From Neurospora tetraspora (lineage: Eukaryota > Ascomycota > Sordariomycetes > Sordariales > Sordariaceae), in NCBI RefSeq assembly GCF_033439725.1, contig NW_026944387.1:1240001-1304000 (forward strand): a DNA stretch of 64,000 nt, given 5' to 3'. Position numbers and translations under genes: made by a program. The notes beneath the pieces are model-generated. The model searched no databases, had not been told where the DNA came from, and saw only the letters and a program-made list of their open reading frames with translations. How positions within the stretch are numbered: the stretch's first letter is position 1; each line of letters opens with the position of its first letter. Shown piece after piece: positions 1 through 10,206 of the stretch.

Positions 1-1
1 G

Positions 2-112
2 CAGAGAGTGAAGGCCTTGGAGAGGTATTTCGGTATTGTGCTTACGAAAAAAGAGAAGGAGGCAATTCGTGGCTTGCCAAGCGAGTTGAAGACGAGGTGT
101 GGGCATTGTTAA
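2..112 (+). CDS. C-terminal tail of an unidentified gene (partial, left edge)
   Basis: An open frame enters from the left edge and ends at a TAA at 110-112, giving 36 visible residues. They are rich in Lys, Arg and Glu, with an amphipathic look, and end RCGHC. The composition is coding-like and the stop is followed by gene-free DNA, so this is probably the last exon of a plus-strand gene that starts outside the window. No family can be named from so little. It could also be a chance frame. Confidence 0.35.
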   Translation, partial: QRVKALERYFGIVLTKKEKEAIRGLPSELKTRCGHC

Positions 113-1219
113 GTGATGAGTAGAGGTACTGAGGTTACACAGGAAGTTGGAGTTGCATACCTCTACATAGAGGTATGGGGAGGAGAGGAGAGGAGGTTCT
201 GCCGTCTTCCTTCGAACGACACTATAAGACAAATGTGCAAATAGTTTGGTACCCAATCATCTCGGGCCCAGCTACTTTCAACATCTGCCGGATATATGTG
301 CTCCTCACACCCACACCCACCCGCCTGGACAGGATCAGACAAGCGAGCTGTATATGCAAAGACGCGGAAGGATGGCGGCAAACCGCAAATCCTACGAGAT
401 TGGCGAGAGTTTCCCCCGCATATTTTCTCCAAGCCACTCACTTTATAGTTCCTTCCTGATCCTGTTTCTCCTCGGATTAACACGCCATCTCGGGCCCCGG
501 GACAAGGCTACACCAAGACCTTCTTCTCTCGGTGCATCTTCGCCAGAACCCGTTCCAGAACATGTATTCTGACACCCTCATCTGACACTCGAGACTGGAT
601 TGAGAATGGCATTTCATTGGCACGCTGGAAATCCGAACAGCCAACTCTTTTGAACCACGCCATATCATCCCGTTTTCCCATCCAAGATGCTGAGGCGGGA
701 GACTTCATGATGGTTTCTGTGACAAACGAGGTTTACCAACCATGACATACATGGCCAGCTTCCAATCTCCGTCCATTGAGAGCCTCACGGCATTGGGAGA
801 CCCTCCATCAACCGCGTATCTCATGGACATCCAAGACCACAGATACCTAGGTACCTATTCAGCTTTCTCGCTGCGACTACCTGGCACAACATGTACCAAT
901 CGCCTGGGTGCTGGACCGCTTCACTCCATCTCTCATTGTTTGCTCGTCCTTTATTTCACCGCATGAGCATTGCATAAGCATCACTGCCGAGTCCCGGCCT
1001 CACTTCATGTACAGTGTGTGCAACTTCAGTAGGGAATTGTTAATTGATATCATAGTCTCTCAATGTACAGATCATGGCTTCGGTAGTAGTAGCCTCAACA
1101 CCTTGATCATCATTCATTCTCATGAAACATCTCAGTGACCACACCTTGGCATGTGCACTCAAACACACCCCTTCTCCAACTCGCCCTCAGATCATCATCA
1201 CCACCACCACACCCTCCCC
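113..1219. other. intergenic, no gene seen
   Basis: This 1.1 kb lies between the partial gene at the left edge and the 3' end of the sugar dehydrogenase. Several frames of 60-108 codons overlap on both strands, but none has introns, a signal peptide or a recognisable motif. Near 1195-1270 the DNA is rich in CCA/CAC triplets, just beyond the dehydrogenase stop. I see nothing else in it. Confidence 0.6.
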
Positions 1220-2772
1220 CTAAATCAACGCCAAAACCCCAGCCACACCCACAACCCCCGCTGCCACCAACGCCCTCGTCTCCCACCCGTTCCACAGCGC
1301 ACTTGCGGCATTCTCATCATCCCCACCCGCCTTGGTCGCGCTCGCACTGCTCTGCGGACTATCCGTCCCCGTAACAATCGTCCCATTCTCCGTACTCGTC
1401 GGACTTTCCTCCGTCTTCAACAAAACATAAATCTCCCCCGTCGAATCGCTCGTCATCCAGAGCCTTTCGTTGGAATCAAACGCCATCCCCACAGGTCTGA
1501 AGCACTTATCGGGACAGACCGAGTTATCTTTATTCATGATGATATCCTTGAGGGCATCGCGGCTGTTTTCGGCGCTGATGGTAGGTTCGCCGGTGGTGGG
1601 GTTGAATTGGATGGAAGATAGGCGGTAGCCGACGGGATCAGTCTTGTCGAAGGACCCCCTAAACGTGACGTACGCGACATCACCCTTGGGAGCGAACTTG
1701 ATGTCGATGGGGGCGTAGTGGGCCGGGAAGGTGAGGCGGGGGCTCACGTAGTCGGAGGCGCAGGTTTCGTCGGTGAGTTTGTTGCCTGAGATGGTTTGCG
1801 CGTTTTCCTCGGTGATGGCGAATTGCGAGCCGATCTTGAGGTTGTCGTTCTCGGGAATCTCGGACACGTCCCAGACGGCAAAGCACTTGGGGTAACCATA
1901 GTTGCCGCCTTGGTGCTCCTTGGTACCGTTGAGGTAGCCGAAGAAGTTGAGCTCCTCGCCCGGGTTGTTCTCGTGGATGTCCTTGCCGTTGCGGGTGACG
2001 CCGTCGATGGAGTTTTCCACGGCGTAGATGCCGCCTGTGACGGGGTGCTCGCCGACTCCCACCGAGTTGCGCAGGCCCCAGCCGAGCACGACGCCGTCTT
2101 CGTTGTAGTTGTAGGCCTTTGTGGAGGAGCTGGTGACGTTGGAGATGTCGAAGGCGCGAATCTGCGAGAGGCCGTTGTTGAGGACCTCGGCCTGCGCCTC
2201 GTTGCCGTCGGCGCTGCCGCGCGAGACGAGCAGGTAGCCGTCTTCCTTCTGCGAGAGGAGGAGGGTGCGGGTGACGAGGTCGTTGTTGCTCATGTTGGTG
2301 ACGATCTCGCGCTTGCCGCTGACGGTGCCGGCCTTGGAGTCGTAGTCCCAGGCGTAGACGGCTGAGGCGGAAGATGCGTAGAGGGTCTTGCCATCTTTGG
2401 AGAGGGCAATGCCATGGTTCAGCTGGTACTTGTTAGCTTCTTTACTTCTTCCATAGGTCAAGGAAAACGTACCGTCTTCTCATCGATGAGCGTCTTGGAC
2501 TCAGAGACTGAGATACAAGTGCCTCCATTGTCTTTGAGTGTATGGCGAGTGATACCCTTTCCGCTCTCGACAACCAGCAAAGCACCCGAGCTATCAAACT
2601 GAAGGCTTCTGGGCTTGGTCAACTCGCCGGCGATCAGTTGGGCTTGCCATCCAGCCGCCACAACGGGGAGGTCATATGACGGAACAAGAACTTTGTCGCA
2701 AGAATTCTGAGCAAGGGCAGTGGCTGAAAGTCCAACTGCAAGAGCTGCTTTTGCAACTCCGTTGGTCTTCAT
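1220..2772 (-). CDS. secreted, GPI-type glucose/sorbosone dehydrogenase-like protein
   Basis: Two exons, 2772-2473 and 2422-1220, flank a 50-nt intron with donor GTACGT, branch GCTAAC and acceptor CAG. The product is 500 aa. Residues 1-21 form a signal peptide ending ATALAQ. The body reads as a six-bladed beta-propeller of the glucose/sorbosone dehydrogenase family: LNHGIALSKDGKTLYAS after the splice, then GLRNSVGVGEHP, GGNYGYPKCFAVW and a final FRPVGMAFDSNERLW blade. Members with PQQ oxidise sugars outside the cell (compare fungal AA12 pyranose dehydrogenases); whether this one binds PQQ cannot be read here. The C-terminus is Ser/Thr-rich followed by a hydrophobic tail ending VAGVLALI, typical of a GPI-anchor signal, so it is probably at the cell surface or wall. 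ATG 2772 is chosen because it begins the signal peptide. The family call is strong; the substrate is unknown. Confidence 0.88.
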
Positions 2773-4379
2773 TGTGCTGGTTCAGAGTGAAACACGTTCC
2801 CAGGTGTATGATATTGTTGTGTCTTGTCTCAGGATAGGAACGGCCCGGGAGACTGGAATGGTGAGGAATAAGAAGTCAGATGAACAGACAGATAGACGGG
2901 AGGTTGGGGTCAATAAGGTAGTAAATGGGCCATGTGAGCACATGTAGAAGGGGTGCATTCGATGCGGGTTATAAAGGGCTCCTAAAGAACATCTCGAACC
3001 ACAAGGGCGGTAACATATATACATCAGGCCAGTGACGACTGCAACCAGGATTCTGCTGCTGAAGAGGAGGCCATATTCCATAGCTCCGACTTACCGCACA
3101 AAACGCCACAAAGCGACGATAACAGGCCGGAGCGGTCATAGTGCATCCGAAAGGGTGTTGGCCACCCACAAGATCCCTACGATAGCTCTTCAGCTCTGTA
3201 CGTAACCGCCAGAGGCGTTCGGTAGTCAGGACTTGCCATATTCGGCTCGCGCTGGTCAGAGTTGGGAGTGTGAAATCATCGCCGCTCCCATCGACACCCA
3301 TCAACACCCAGGACACCCCATACAATCCTGCATACGGAATCCAATAGTGTAGCATCCAGACGCGGGTTGAGGCTGTCCGGCATGTCCTTCAGGCTTCAGG
3401 CCGTCCTTCACACCATTGCTGTGCCATCACCAACCGTCAAACCCCGCATTAATCTGCGCGGAGAAGGTAGTATTGGGCCAATCACTTTGGTTTCCCATGA
3501 TATGGTTCTTGTATATCGAGTGGCGGGTATCGAAACAGCAGAAAGAAGAATGGAAAGAGTCTGATGGCGTGATGGTGTGCTGCCCGCACGGCTTATACTA
3601 TGTAGACAGCAAAGTGAATACTGCTGGCAGCCATCACCAACAATGCTCTGGTACAGTGACATAACACCGTCGTTTCGGCACCCAGATGGGTCTCCGATAG
3701 GGCTCTAGACCGTGCTGGGGGAGCGATTGGTCAAGACAGGGAACAGAAAGAAGCTGGAAGCCCAAATGGCACGAGGGAACCTTGCTTTTTATCCCAATCG
3801 GGACAGCAGAGGCGTGCGGGTGATGGAGGGTGGGGAGCTGATGAGATAGGAAGAAAGGCTGGAAGCATGGAAGTGAAGAACGAGTGAAAGGAAAGGAAAG
3901 ACGCACATCTCCCACACCCCCCACCCCATATTGCCAAAAAAACCTTCTTGTCCAAGCTGATGGGACGACTGACCATCCGCGGCAACTCTGGTGCAGAGAG
4001 ATCATATCATGTACATGACCCGCGGAGACAACTTTGCCTTACCCTCTGCCAGATATGTAGTCGAGTCCAGACAGCCCAACCTCATGCCACTTCATACGCA
4101 CCTGTTTTCATTGTAGACCTGCTCTCGAGATCAACTTTGCACAGCATACGAAGCCCAACCGTCTGCTAAGGTTTCGAAGTTCGTATTGCGAGGGTAAAAG
4201 CGTGAAGAAATCCTGCAGTTGGACTGATCGCGATATAAGCAGAGCGATACTGCCAACCACCGGGATAACGTGTATCGCGAGGTCAATCCAGCAGATAAAA
4301 GTGCGACTGTACCGTTATCCGTCCTGTCTCGGGCGATCACTTCATCGCCCACTGACGAGACAACACACCTCATCTCAAA
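2773..4379. promoter_or_regulatory. shared divergent promoter region, 1.6 kb
   Basis: This lies between two divergently transcribed genes (sugar dehydrogenase to the left, membrane protein to the right), so it must hold both promoters. A TATA-like GATATAAG lies near 4232, about 145 bp before the right-hand start codon. Frames of up to 128 codons occur but lack coding features. No repeats are obvious. Confidence 0.45.
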
Positions 4380-5743
4380 ATGAGTCCCCGGTCAACCCTT
4401 CGGGGCATCGTCGCGACAACACTCGCCGGCTTCGCCCTGGTCGCCAACGCCTTACCACAACCGCAAGTCCAAGAAACCGTCGCCCCTTCGCCCAAAGTTT
4501 GGGTGCACGTCGATGCCACAACCAAAGGCGCAACCATCACGCCCACCGTGACGACAGACGCCGCCGGCGGAGCCAAATACACCGACAACGCGCCCCCCGA
4601 GTATCTCACCAGGTCTAAAGCATACAGCAGCTTCAACGACCATGGGGCTATGGGGACCTACACCAGCCTCAACCCTGCTCCCACCGCCTCGGGGTTTCCG
4701 GGCGTTGACGACCCCCGCGGCGAGTTCCTGGCCTGTCTACCGCAGCAATCGCTCGATGAGCCGTTCTGCGCTCCAAAGCGGGATGCGATCTTGAGGCCGG
4801 GGCGTGGGTACTACAGTGAGTCTTTCCCCCCCCCCGGCCCCCTTGACCCAGACCCGTTTTGCATCCATCCACTAACCCATCCCTCCTCCTCTTTCAAGTA
4901 ACATGGAACACCCTCTACTTCGCCCTCCCCAACCAGCGCGTACAAATCCTTCTTCAAACCGCTGACGTCCCTGACGCCCTTGCGGGCCTCGTTGACTCCT
5001 CTTCCTCCTCCTCCAATACCTCAACCCTCCCCCGCTTCCCCATCCTCCCCGCCGAGCAAGGCTTCGCCTTCTTCCCCCTCCCCAAATCCTTCCTCCCTTC
5101 TGATCCAGAGTCTTACCAACTGATCCGACTGAACTTCACCATGGCCGTCTGGGCCAGCGGTAACTACGACGAAGACGCGCCCACCGAAACAAAACAAGGT
5201 CCTCTGGTCTATGTGACCAATGGGTACGACTCCTCGGACGGTAATGACTCGGACGATGATGAGGATGGTGACCACGATGACAACGACGATTTGGTTTCCT
5301 CGCCTGGGTTATCAAAGGGCAAGAAAATCGCCATTTCTGTGCCAGTGGCGATTGTGTCAGTGTTGGTGCTCGGGGGATTAATCGCTTTTGCGGTGTGGGG
5401 GTATCGGAAGAATGGGACGGTCCCGTTTGTTGGTGGACTCTTCAGTAAAAGAAGAGGAGCGAGAAGCGGTGGTTGTGGAAGCGGGTATGGAGTGAGGAAG
5501 AGTTATTCGGAGAGGGTTGGCGGGAAGAGAGGCGCTGGCGCGGCGGGCGTTGAAGAGGGGGTGGTGGCGACGAGGGCCGCTGGGGATAACAAGGGCGGCG
5601 GTGGTGGTGGTGGTGGTGGTGGTGGTGTCGAATTGACGGATCGGGAGAGTTGGTCGCCGACGAGCCCGACCAGTGCGCGCTTGGGCGGGGAGAATGTGTT
5701 CCGCGCCGAGGTGGAGAGGCAGGAGAGGGACAGGCAGGGCTGA
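4380..5743 (+). CDS. single-pass membrane protein, conserved fungal type, function unknown
   Basis: Two exons, 4380-4815 and 4899-5743, surround an 83-nt intron (donor GTGAGT, branch CACTAAC, acceptor AAG) and give 426 aa. Residues 1-25 are a signal peptide. An extracellular region follows, with the likely core motif YYITWNT at the splice and a Ser run near 180. An acidic Asp-rich stretch spans about 257-276. A single membrane helix lies at about 289-312 (IAISVPVAIVSVLVLGGLIA). The cytoplasmic tail is basic, has a Gly tract encoded by a GGT repeat near 380-390, and ends with a Ser/Pro motif (SWSPTSPTSAR) and FRAEVERQERDRQ. That tail layout resembles many uncharacterised ascomycete membrane proteins; I know of no assigned function. 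A cell-wall sensor is one possibility, but no WSC domain is visible. Confidence 0.8.
5594..5627 (+). repeat. GGC/GGT trinucleotide run coding for polyglycine
   Basis: A near-perfect run of GGC/GGT triplets inside the second exon of the membrane protein gene encodes about eleven consecutive glycines in the cytoplasmic tail. Such triplet runs change length easily, so the tract may vary between strains without breaking the frame. Confidence 0.85.
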
Positions 5744-7755
5744 GGGTCTTTAAGATCGGGTGGTCATGGAGGGTGCAGGTTGGTTTGTTGAGGAGGAGCA
5801 AAGTACGACGGAATGATGATGAATGTTATGGCATTTTCTCCTTGTTTATGGTTATTCATAGAGCATTGTCGGCGTGGAGATTGATCGATTGCAATTGAGG
5901 TGTTGTCTTATCATTGTGCGGGGTGTCTTCGTGCTCGTTCGTGGTGAGATGTTTGCTGCGTTTGAAGAGAAGGGATGAAGGATGACGCTGCTGGCGACAG
6001 CTTTCTGGTGGGGAAGTGGACCAGAGTTGGCGGTATCTGCCTGCGTTACAGGCAGTTGGACGCCGCTGTTAGGACTGGGGACTGTCCTGATATTGCACTA
6101 GCAAATTAACAATTATTTTGCGGGGGCTTCAGTTAGCGCGATAAGATCTCTGATCCCGATAGTCCAAGGCAAAGAAGTGAAGGGAACCCAAAGACTTAAT
6201 AAAAAAGTGTTGATGCTGATGAGGAGAGGAAAAGGCTCCAGCCCCCCAGGGTTTATATATATGTTCTGTCTGTCGTACCCAACTGGGCTTCCAATCAGCC
6301 CTTTCCAGGATCCGGGAATGCCCTCCTTCCCTCAGAGCATCGACAACAAGCGAGTGACCAGGCAGTGAAAAGAGTGTTCCGTTGATCATCTTCTTCCCCA
6401 TGGCACGACCTCGCAGGCCGAGCACACATTGAAAAAGATTTGGTTTGCTTTCGTAACTGAATGATTGACATCAAAAATTACGACCAGAACGGCCCCGAAG
6501 GACAATTCACGGCGGCTAACACCACGATGTACAATGCAGGCTCTCCACCGTACTACGCGGTTTGCTTGAGCTCCGCGCAGTCAGTCAAGGTAAGTATGAA
6601 GAAGAAAAAGAAAAAGAAAAAAGAAGAGAAGGGAAGAATTGGGGAGGGGAGCCGATGTTAAATAGAGGATTGGGAGGGTCTGTGCACGAGTGCAAATTCC
6701 ATGAAATTCCGTACAGCTGCTGACGGTCTGTCTCGTTTGTAGTGACTACTTCCTTCCTCCGTAGTACCTAGTCTTGAGCTCCTTCTTTGCTGGTCATCGT
6801 CGTGATGGTTCTTTCTACGTACAGGTGCGCGCCTTCTATATATCCAGATCGCTACCTTCCCATGACGGGGCATGTGGGGTTTAGTCTGTACCCTGCAGGG
6901 GGTGTGTCCGTCGGTCCCGACAGATAGCATTATCGAGCCCATCGTGAAGCAGGGCAGAGATGAAGAGGATGATGATGTCTTTCGAGACTGTTACATGAGC
7001 TCTCGTCTAGTCCAAGGTGACGTTCAAATCTTACAGACACCCATTCACAATCTTCCACCACTCTCACCAAAAAGCATCAGAGAACAGCATCAGTCTTGTT
7101 TGTTAACTATCCCCTTCCGAGGAAAGTCACCGCGGCAGTCGCGTATTATTAGTTTGTATGTATGTTGCTATGTATATGACATAGCATCGCTCTCTTTCCA
7201 AGCGGGGTGTGGTGTGTGTGGTATATACTACACTCTCGGAGAGCTTATGTTCATCATCAACAATGTGATCAGCCACCATTAAAAGAGCATGTACAGAAGA
7301 CTGGTAGTTCGTCGTCATCGCCGTCAGCGAGACAAAAACAACGACCAGCTTCGTATAATGCCAGGGACTTGTCGTGGGAACCTGCCTCTTCCTTTCCCAG
7401 GCCGCAACATACGAATCGAAAAACATAGTCGAGTATGTTTGTTTGTGTGTGTGTGCGTCGCTGATCCATTGCCCAATCATGATAATAAGTCATTGGTTTT
7501 CCCGCCAACCATGCTCCCGTTCCTATCCCTGCCGCCTTTGTGGTATCTCTGCCTCTTCCGTCCTTCCTGCCTCGTACTATGCGAACCCATCGCGCATAAA
7601 TAATACAGCCACCCGTGATAAACAAAATAAAAATGCAAAGCTATGCCTCCCTCCTTCCCTCCGTCCCTCCCTCCTTTTCATGTTCAACTTGTTGTTGTTT
7701 GTTGTATCCAAGGTTTCATCATCCACCTTGATTTGATTGTGATATCTTTGTTTGT
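5744..7755. other. intergenic, 2.0 kb, between convergent genes
   Basis: This separates the 3' ends of the membrane protein gene and the large disordered-protein gene. A purine run (AAG/AAAAG) lies at 6598-6640, and a pyrimidine-rich CCTCCCTCC stretch at about 7645-7680. An open stretch at 6461-6592 ends in a good GTAAGT donor but continues into no recognisable exon. Nothing else is supported. Confidence 0.55.
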
Positions 7756-10206
7756 TTAATAATGACCAACAGCGCTCAGCCTGACGTTCTTCTTCAGCAT
7801 CGAAACCGGCACGGGAAAATCACCAGGCGAGATAGGCGAGTCAGGGCGGGGGATGCCATCCTCCATGTCGTCCTCCTCAGGGGCCTCGACAATCCGGTTA
7901 CGGCGCTCCGCCTCGCGGGCCAGATGACCAAAAGTCTGGGGGCTGACCTGGTCCGAGGTCCTCCGGGGGACGCTGTTCTCCCGCGACGAAGCCTTGGAGC
8001 GCGAGGAAGGCGTGCGCTGGGCTCTGTGCGATCCAGACGCCGAGTGGGCACCGAGACTGGATCGGCTGTTGCGCCTGCTATCGCCTTCATAAGGCCCACC
8101 GAACGCACCCCTCGTCAACATCTCATCGCCGCCGGCGTCGTCAAAGTGCATGAAGCCATCCAGATCCGGGCTGGGCTCCCACTCGTCGCCTCCCGATTGC
8201 CTAAGCGACCTATCCATCATGACGAGGATCTGTCCCGAAGACTCCGACATCCTATCCGATCTCTTGTCGACAGATCCAGTGCTGATGCGGATCTGCGGTC
8301 GCTGATGCCCGTGCGGCCGTGCGTTCAAAGCGTGAGCGTCCATGAGGCGCATCGTGCTGGCCGACGACTGCCTCGAAACCCTGCTGCTGCTGATGGTGTT
8401 CTCGCTCATCATGGTGAGGCGCGAATCTCGCGGATCGTCGCGGTCCATGCCGTCCCGGTTGTCTCCATACTCGGCAAGGATGTCCTCGCGCATGCGGGCG
8501 CGCTTCTGTCGCAGGGCTGCTAGCAACATCTCCTCCTGTCGAGTGACGGCCATGAACCGCCCGCTGGCGTTGTCCTGGATGCTGCTCGCGGTGCTTGCTC
8601 GCCGGCCTGGATCCATCCTATCGCTTCCTAGGCTTCTACCGCTGTACACGGATCTGTTGTCCGGCGCATACGCCCCGAACGTCTCGCTGCTGCGGTTTTG
8701 GAGATAAAAGTCAACGTCAACGCTGGTTGGCGACAGGGGTGGCGTGGCATTTGCTTCCTTCTTTGACTGAGCAGGCGTACCATGCATCGCGGTCTGGGAA
8801 GTGGATGTGCTGCCTGTGGAGAGATGCGAAGTTGTCTTCTGAGAGCTGCCTCGCGAGCCCCTCTTCGAAACATTAGCTGCCGCAGCGCCTTCGGGAATAG
8901 GCAAAAACTGTGTTTGCGTGCCGTACTGTGGTCGCTTTGCTGATTTGGCCCGACCGTAGTCCGCGGTCAACGAGGAAGGTTGCGAGGTTGCGGAACGAGT
9001 GCTGGCTGGGCTCATTGGTCCCTGCTCGCCCAACGGCACGGCCAGCGAGTTTCGTGCAGATGACTCATAGCTATCCTCCTCTGAATCCGATGAAAGAGAC
9101 AAGACGCTGTTCATCTGTAGGTCAAGCGCGGTCATGCTGCGATCTGTCCGCTTCGAGGCCTCGGATGTCCTGGTGTGACGACTCGAGATACTAGCACTGT
9201 CCGCGAGAGGCGATGCTAAGCTGGAAGGCGTAAGGACACTGGATGGCGGACCCTCTGGTCGCTTAGGTGTTTGAACCGGTCGGCCACTCGGTGCTGGCGG
9301 GAATAAAGATAGAGAAACCTTTCTTGCACAAGGATTCAACGGCGGTGCCGGGAATGATGAGACGTCTTCGTCAGGTGCCGGGCCCTCATCCACATTTGGC
9401 CCCTCATACATCTCCTGCCCGGCCGAGTTGGCATAGGATTCCTGTTGGTAGCGTTCGTAATCTGTCCTCTCCGTCCGGCGCTTCATCGGCTGCTGGCTCA
9501 TTTCCGGCGTTGTTGGCCTGGCTGGAGAGTTGGTAATCATATCTGCCCCGAGAACATGGGCGCTGTAATCAACCAAATCCGGCTTTAGGTGTTTGGAAGA
9601 CTTGGATTTCAGTAGTCGGGAAGAGATATCAAGCATTGATGACTTCTTCTTCTTGATTCTCGCTTCGGGTATAGTCTCTGGAATGCCATTGTCGTAATCA
9701 AGTAGTTGCTGGGCCTTGGATGGTAGTTGTTTGGACATGGCCGAGTTTTGTGTTTGTTGCTGTTGTAGCTGCTGCTGCTGCTTGTCGTAATACGATGCAA
9801 CTGTCGAGCTAGACTGTCGTCGTTGTTGGTGTGAGGTGTTGGTACCCTCGTAGTTCATGGATTCTGGCCCCTCGTTATGCTGCCAGCCCGTATTCCTCGG
9901 GGCCGCTTCTGGCTCGTTATCCCATCGCCTTTCGTGGGAAGCGGATGCCTCATTGTGATGAGCCCTTCGCCGACCAGCATCTCTCTCACCATGATGAGCT
10001 GCGCCCGAAATAGGGGCGTTGCTGATGGCCGGGCTGGCTCTTATTTCCCATGGAGAATCGATGTTGATCCCCCCCGTGCCAAGGATCTTTTGTGCCTTGG
10101 TTAACGGGCCAGAAGGTGGTGGTGGTGGAGGAGGAGGCGGAGGGACCGGCTTGGCTTTCCGGCCCGGTATGGAAAAGGGGAACTTTGATCGGTGTATGTG
10201 GCCCAT
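7756..10206 (-). CDS. large, mostly disordered protein, function unknown
   Basis: A single uninterrupted frame gives 816 aa. The N-terminus (MGHIHRSKFPFSIPGRK) is basic and is followed by a proline run (ten Pro at about 22-31). Two Gln-rich runs lie near 143-152. Most of the chain is Ser/Arg/Pro-rich and probably disordered. A short helix-forming segment near 555-580 (RQEEMLLAALRQKRARMRED) and a WEPSPDLDGFMHFDD motif near 680 look like the conserved parts. The end is VRLSAVGHY. The continuous frame through low-complexity sequence argues that it is real. Proteins of this kind in ascomycetes are often tied to polarity or the cytoskeleton, but nothing here proves that. ATG 10206 is taken as the first Met of the frame. 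Confidence 0.75.
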   Translation of the reverse strand: MGHIHRSKFPFSIPGRKAKPVPPPPPPPPPPSGPLTKAQKILGTGGINIDSPWEIRASPAISNAPISGAAHHGERDAGRRRAHHNEASASHERRWDNEPEAAPRNTGWQHNEGPESMNYEGTNTSHQQRRQSSSTVASYYDKQQQQLQQQQTQNSAMSKQLPSKAQQLLDYDNGIPETIPEARIKKKKSSMLDISSRLLKSKSSKHLKPDLVDYSAHVLGADMITNSPARPTTPEMSQQPMKRRTERTDYERYQQESYANSAGQEMYEGPNVDEGPAPDEDVSSFPAPPLNPCARKVSLSLFPPAPSGRPVQTPKRPEGPPSSVLTPSSLASPLADSASISSRHTRTSEASKRTDRSMTALDLQMNSVLSLSSDSEEDSYESSARNSLAVPLGEQGPMSPASTRSATSQPSSLTADYGRAKSAKRPQYGTQTQFLPIPEGAAAANVSKRGSRGSSQKTTSHLSTGSTSTSQTAMHGTPAQSKKEANATPPLSPTSVDVDFYLQNRSSETFGAYAPDNRSVYSGRSLGSDRMDPGRRASTASSIQDNASGRFMAVTRQEEMLLAALRQKRARMREDILAEYGDNRDGMDRDDPRDSRLTMMSENTISSSRVSRQSSASTMRLMDAHALNARPHGHQRPQIRISTGSVDKRSDRMSESSGQILVMMDRSLRQSGGDEWEPSPDLDGFMHFDDAGGDEMLTRGAFGGPYEGDSRRNSRSSLGAHSASGSHRAQRTPSSRSKASSRENSVPRRTSDQVSPQTFGHLAREAERRNRIVEAPEEDDMEDGIPRPDSPISPGDFPVPVSMLKKNVRLSAVGHY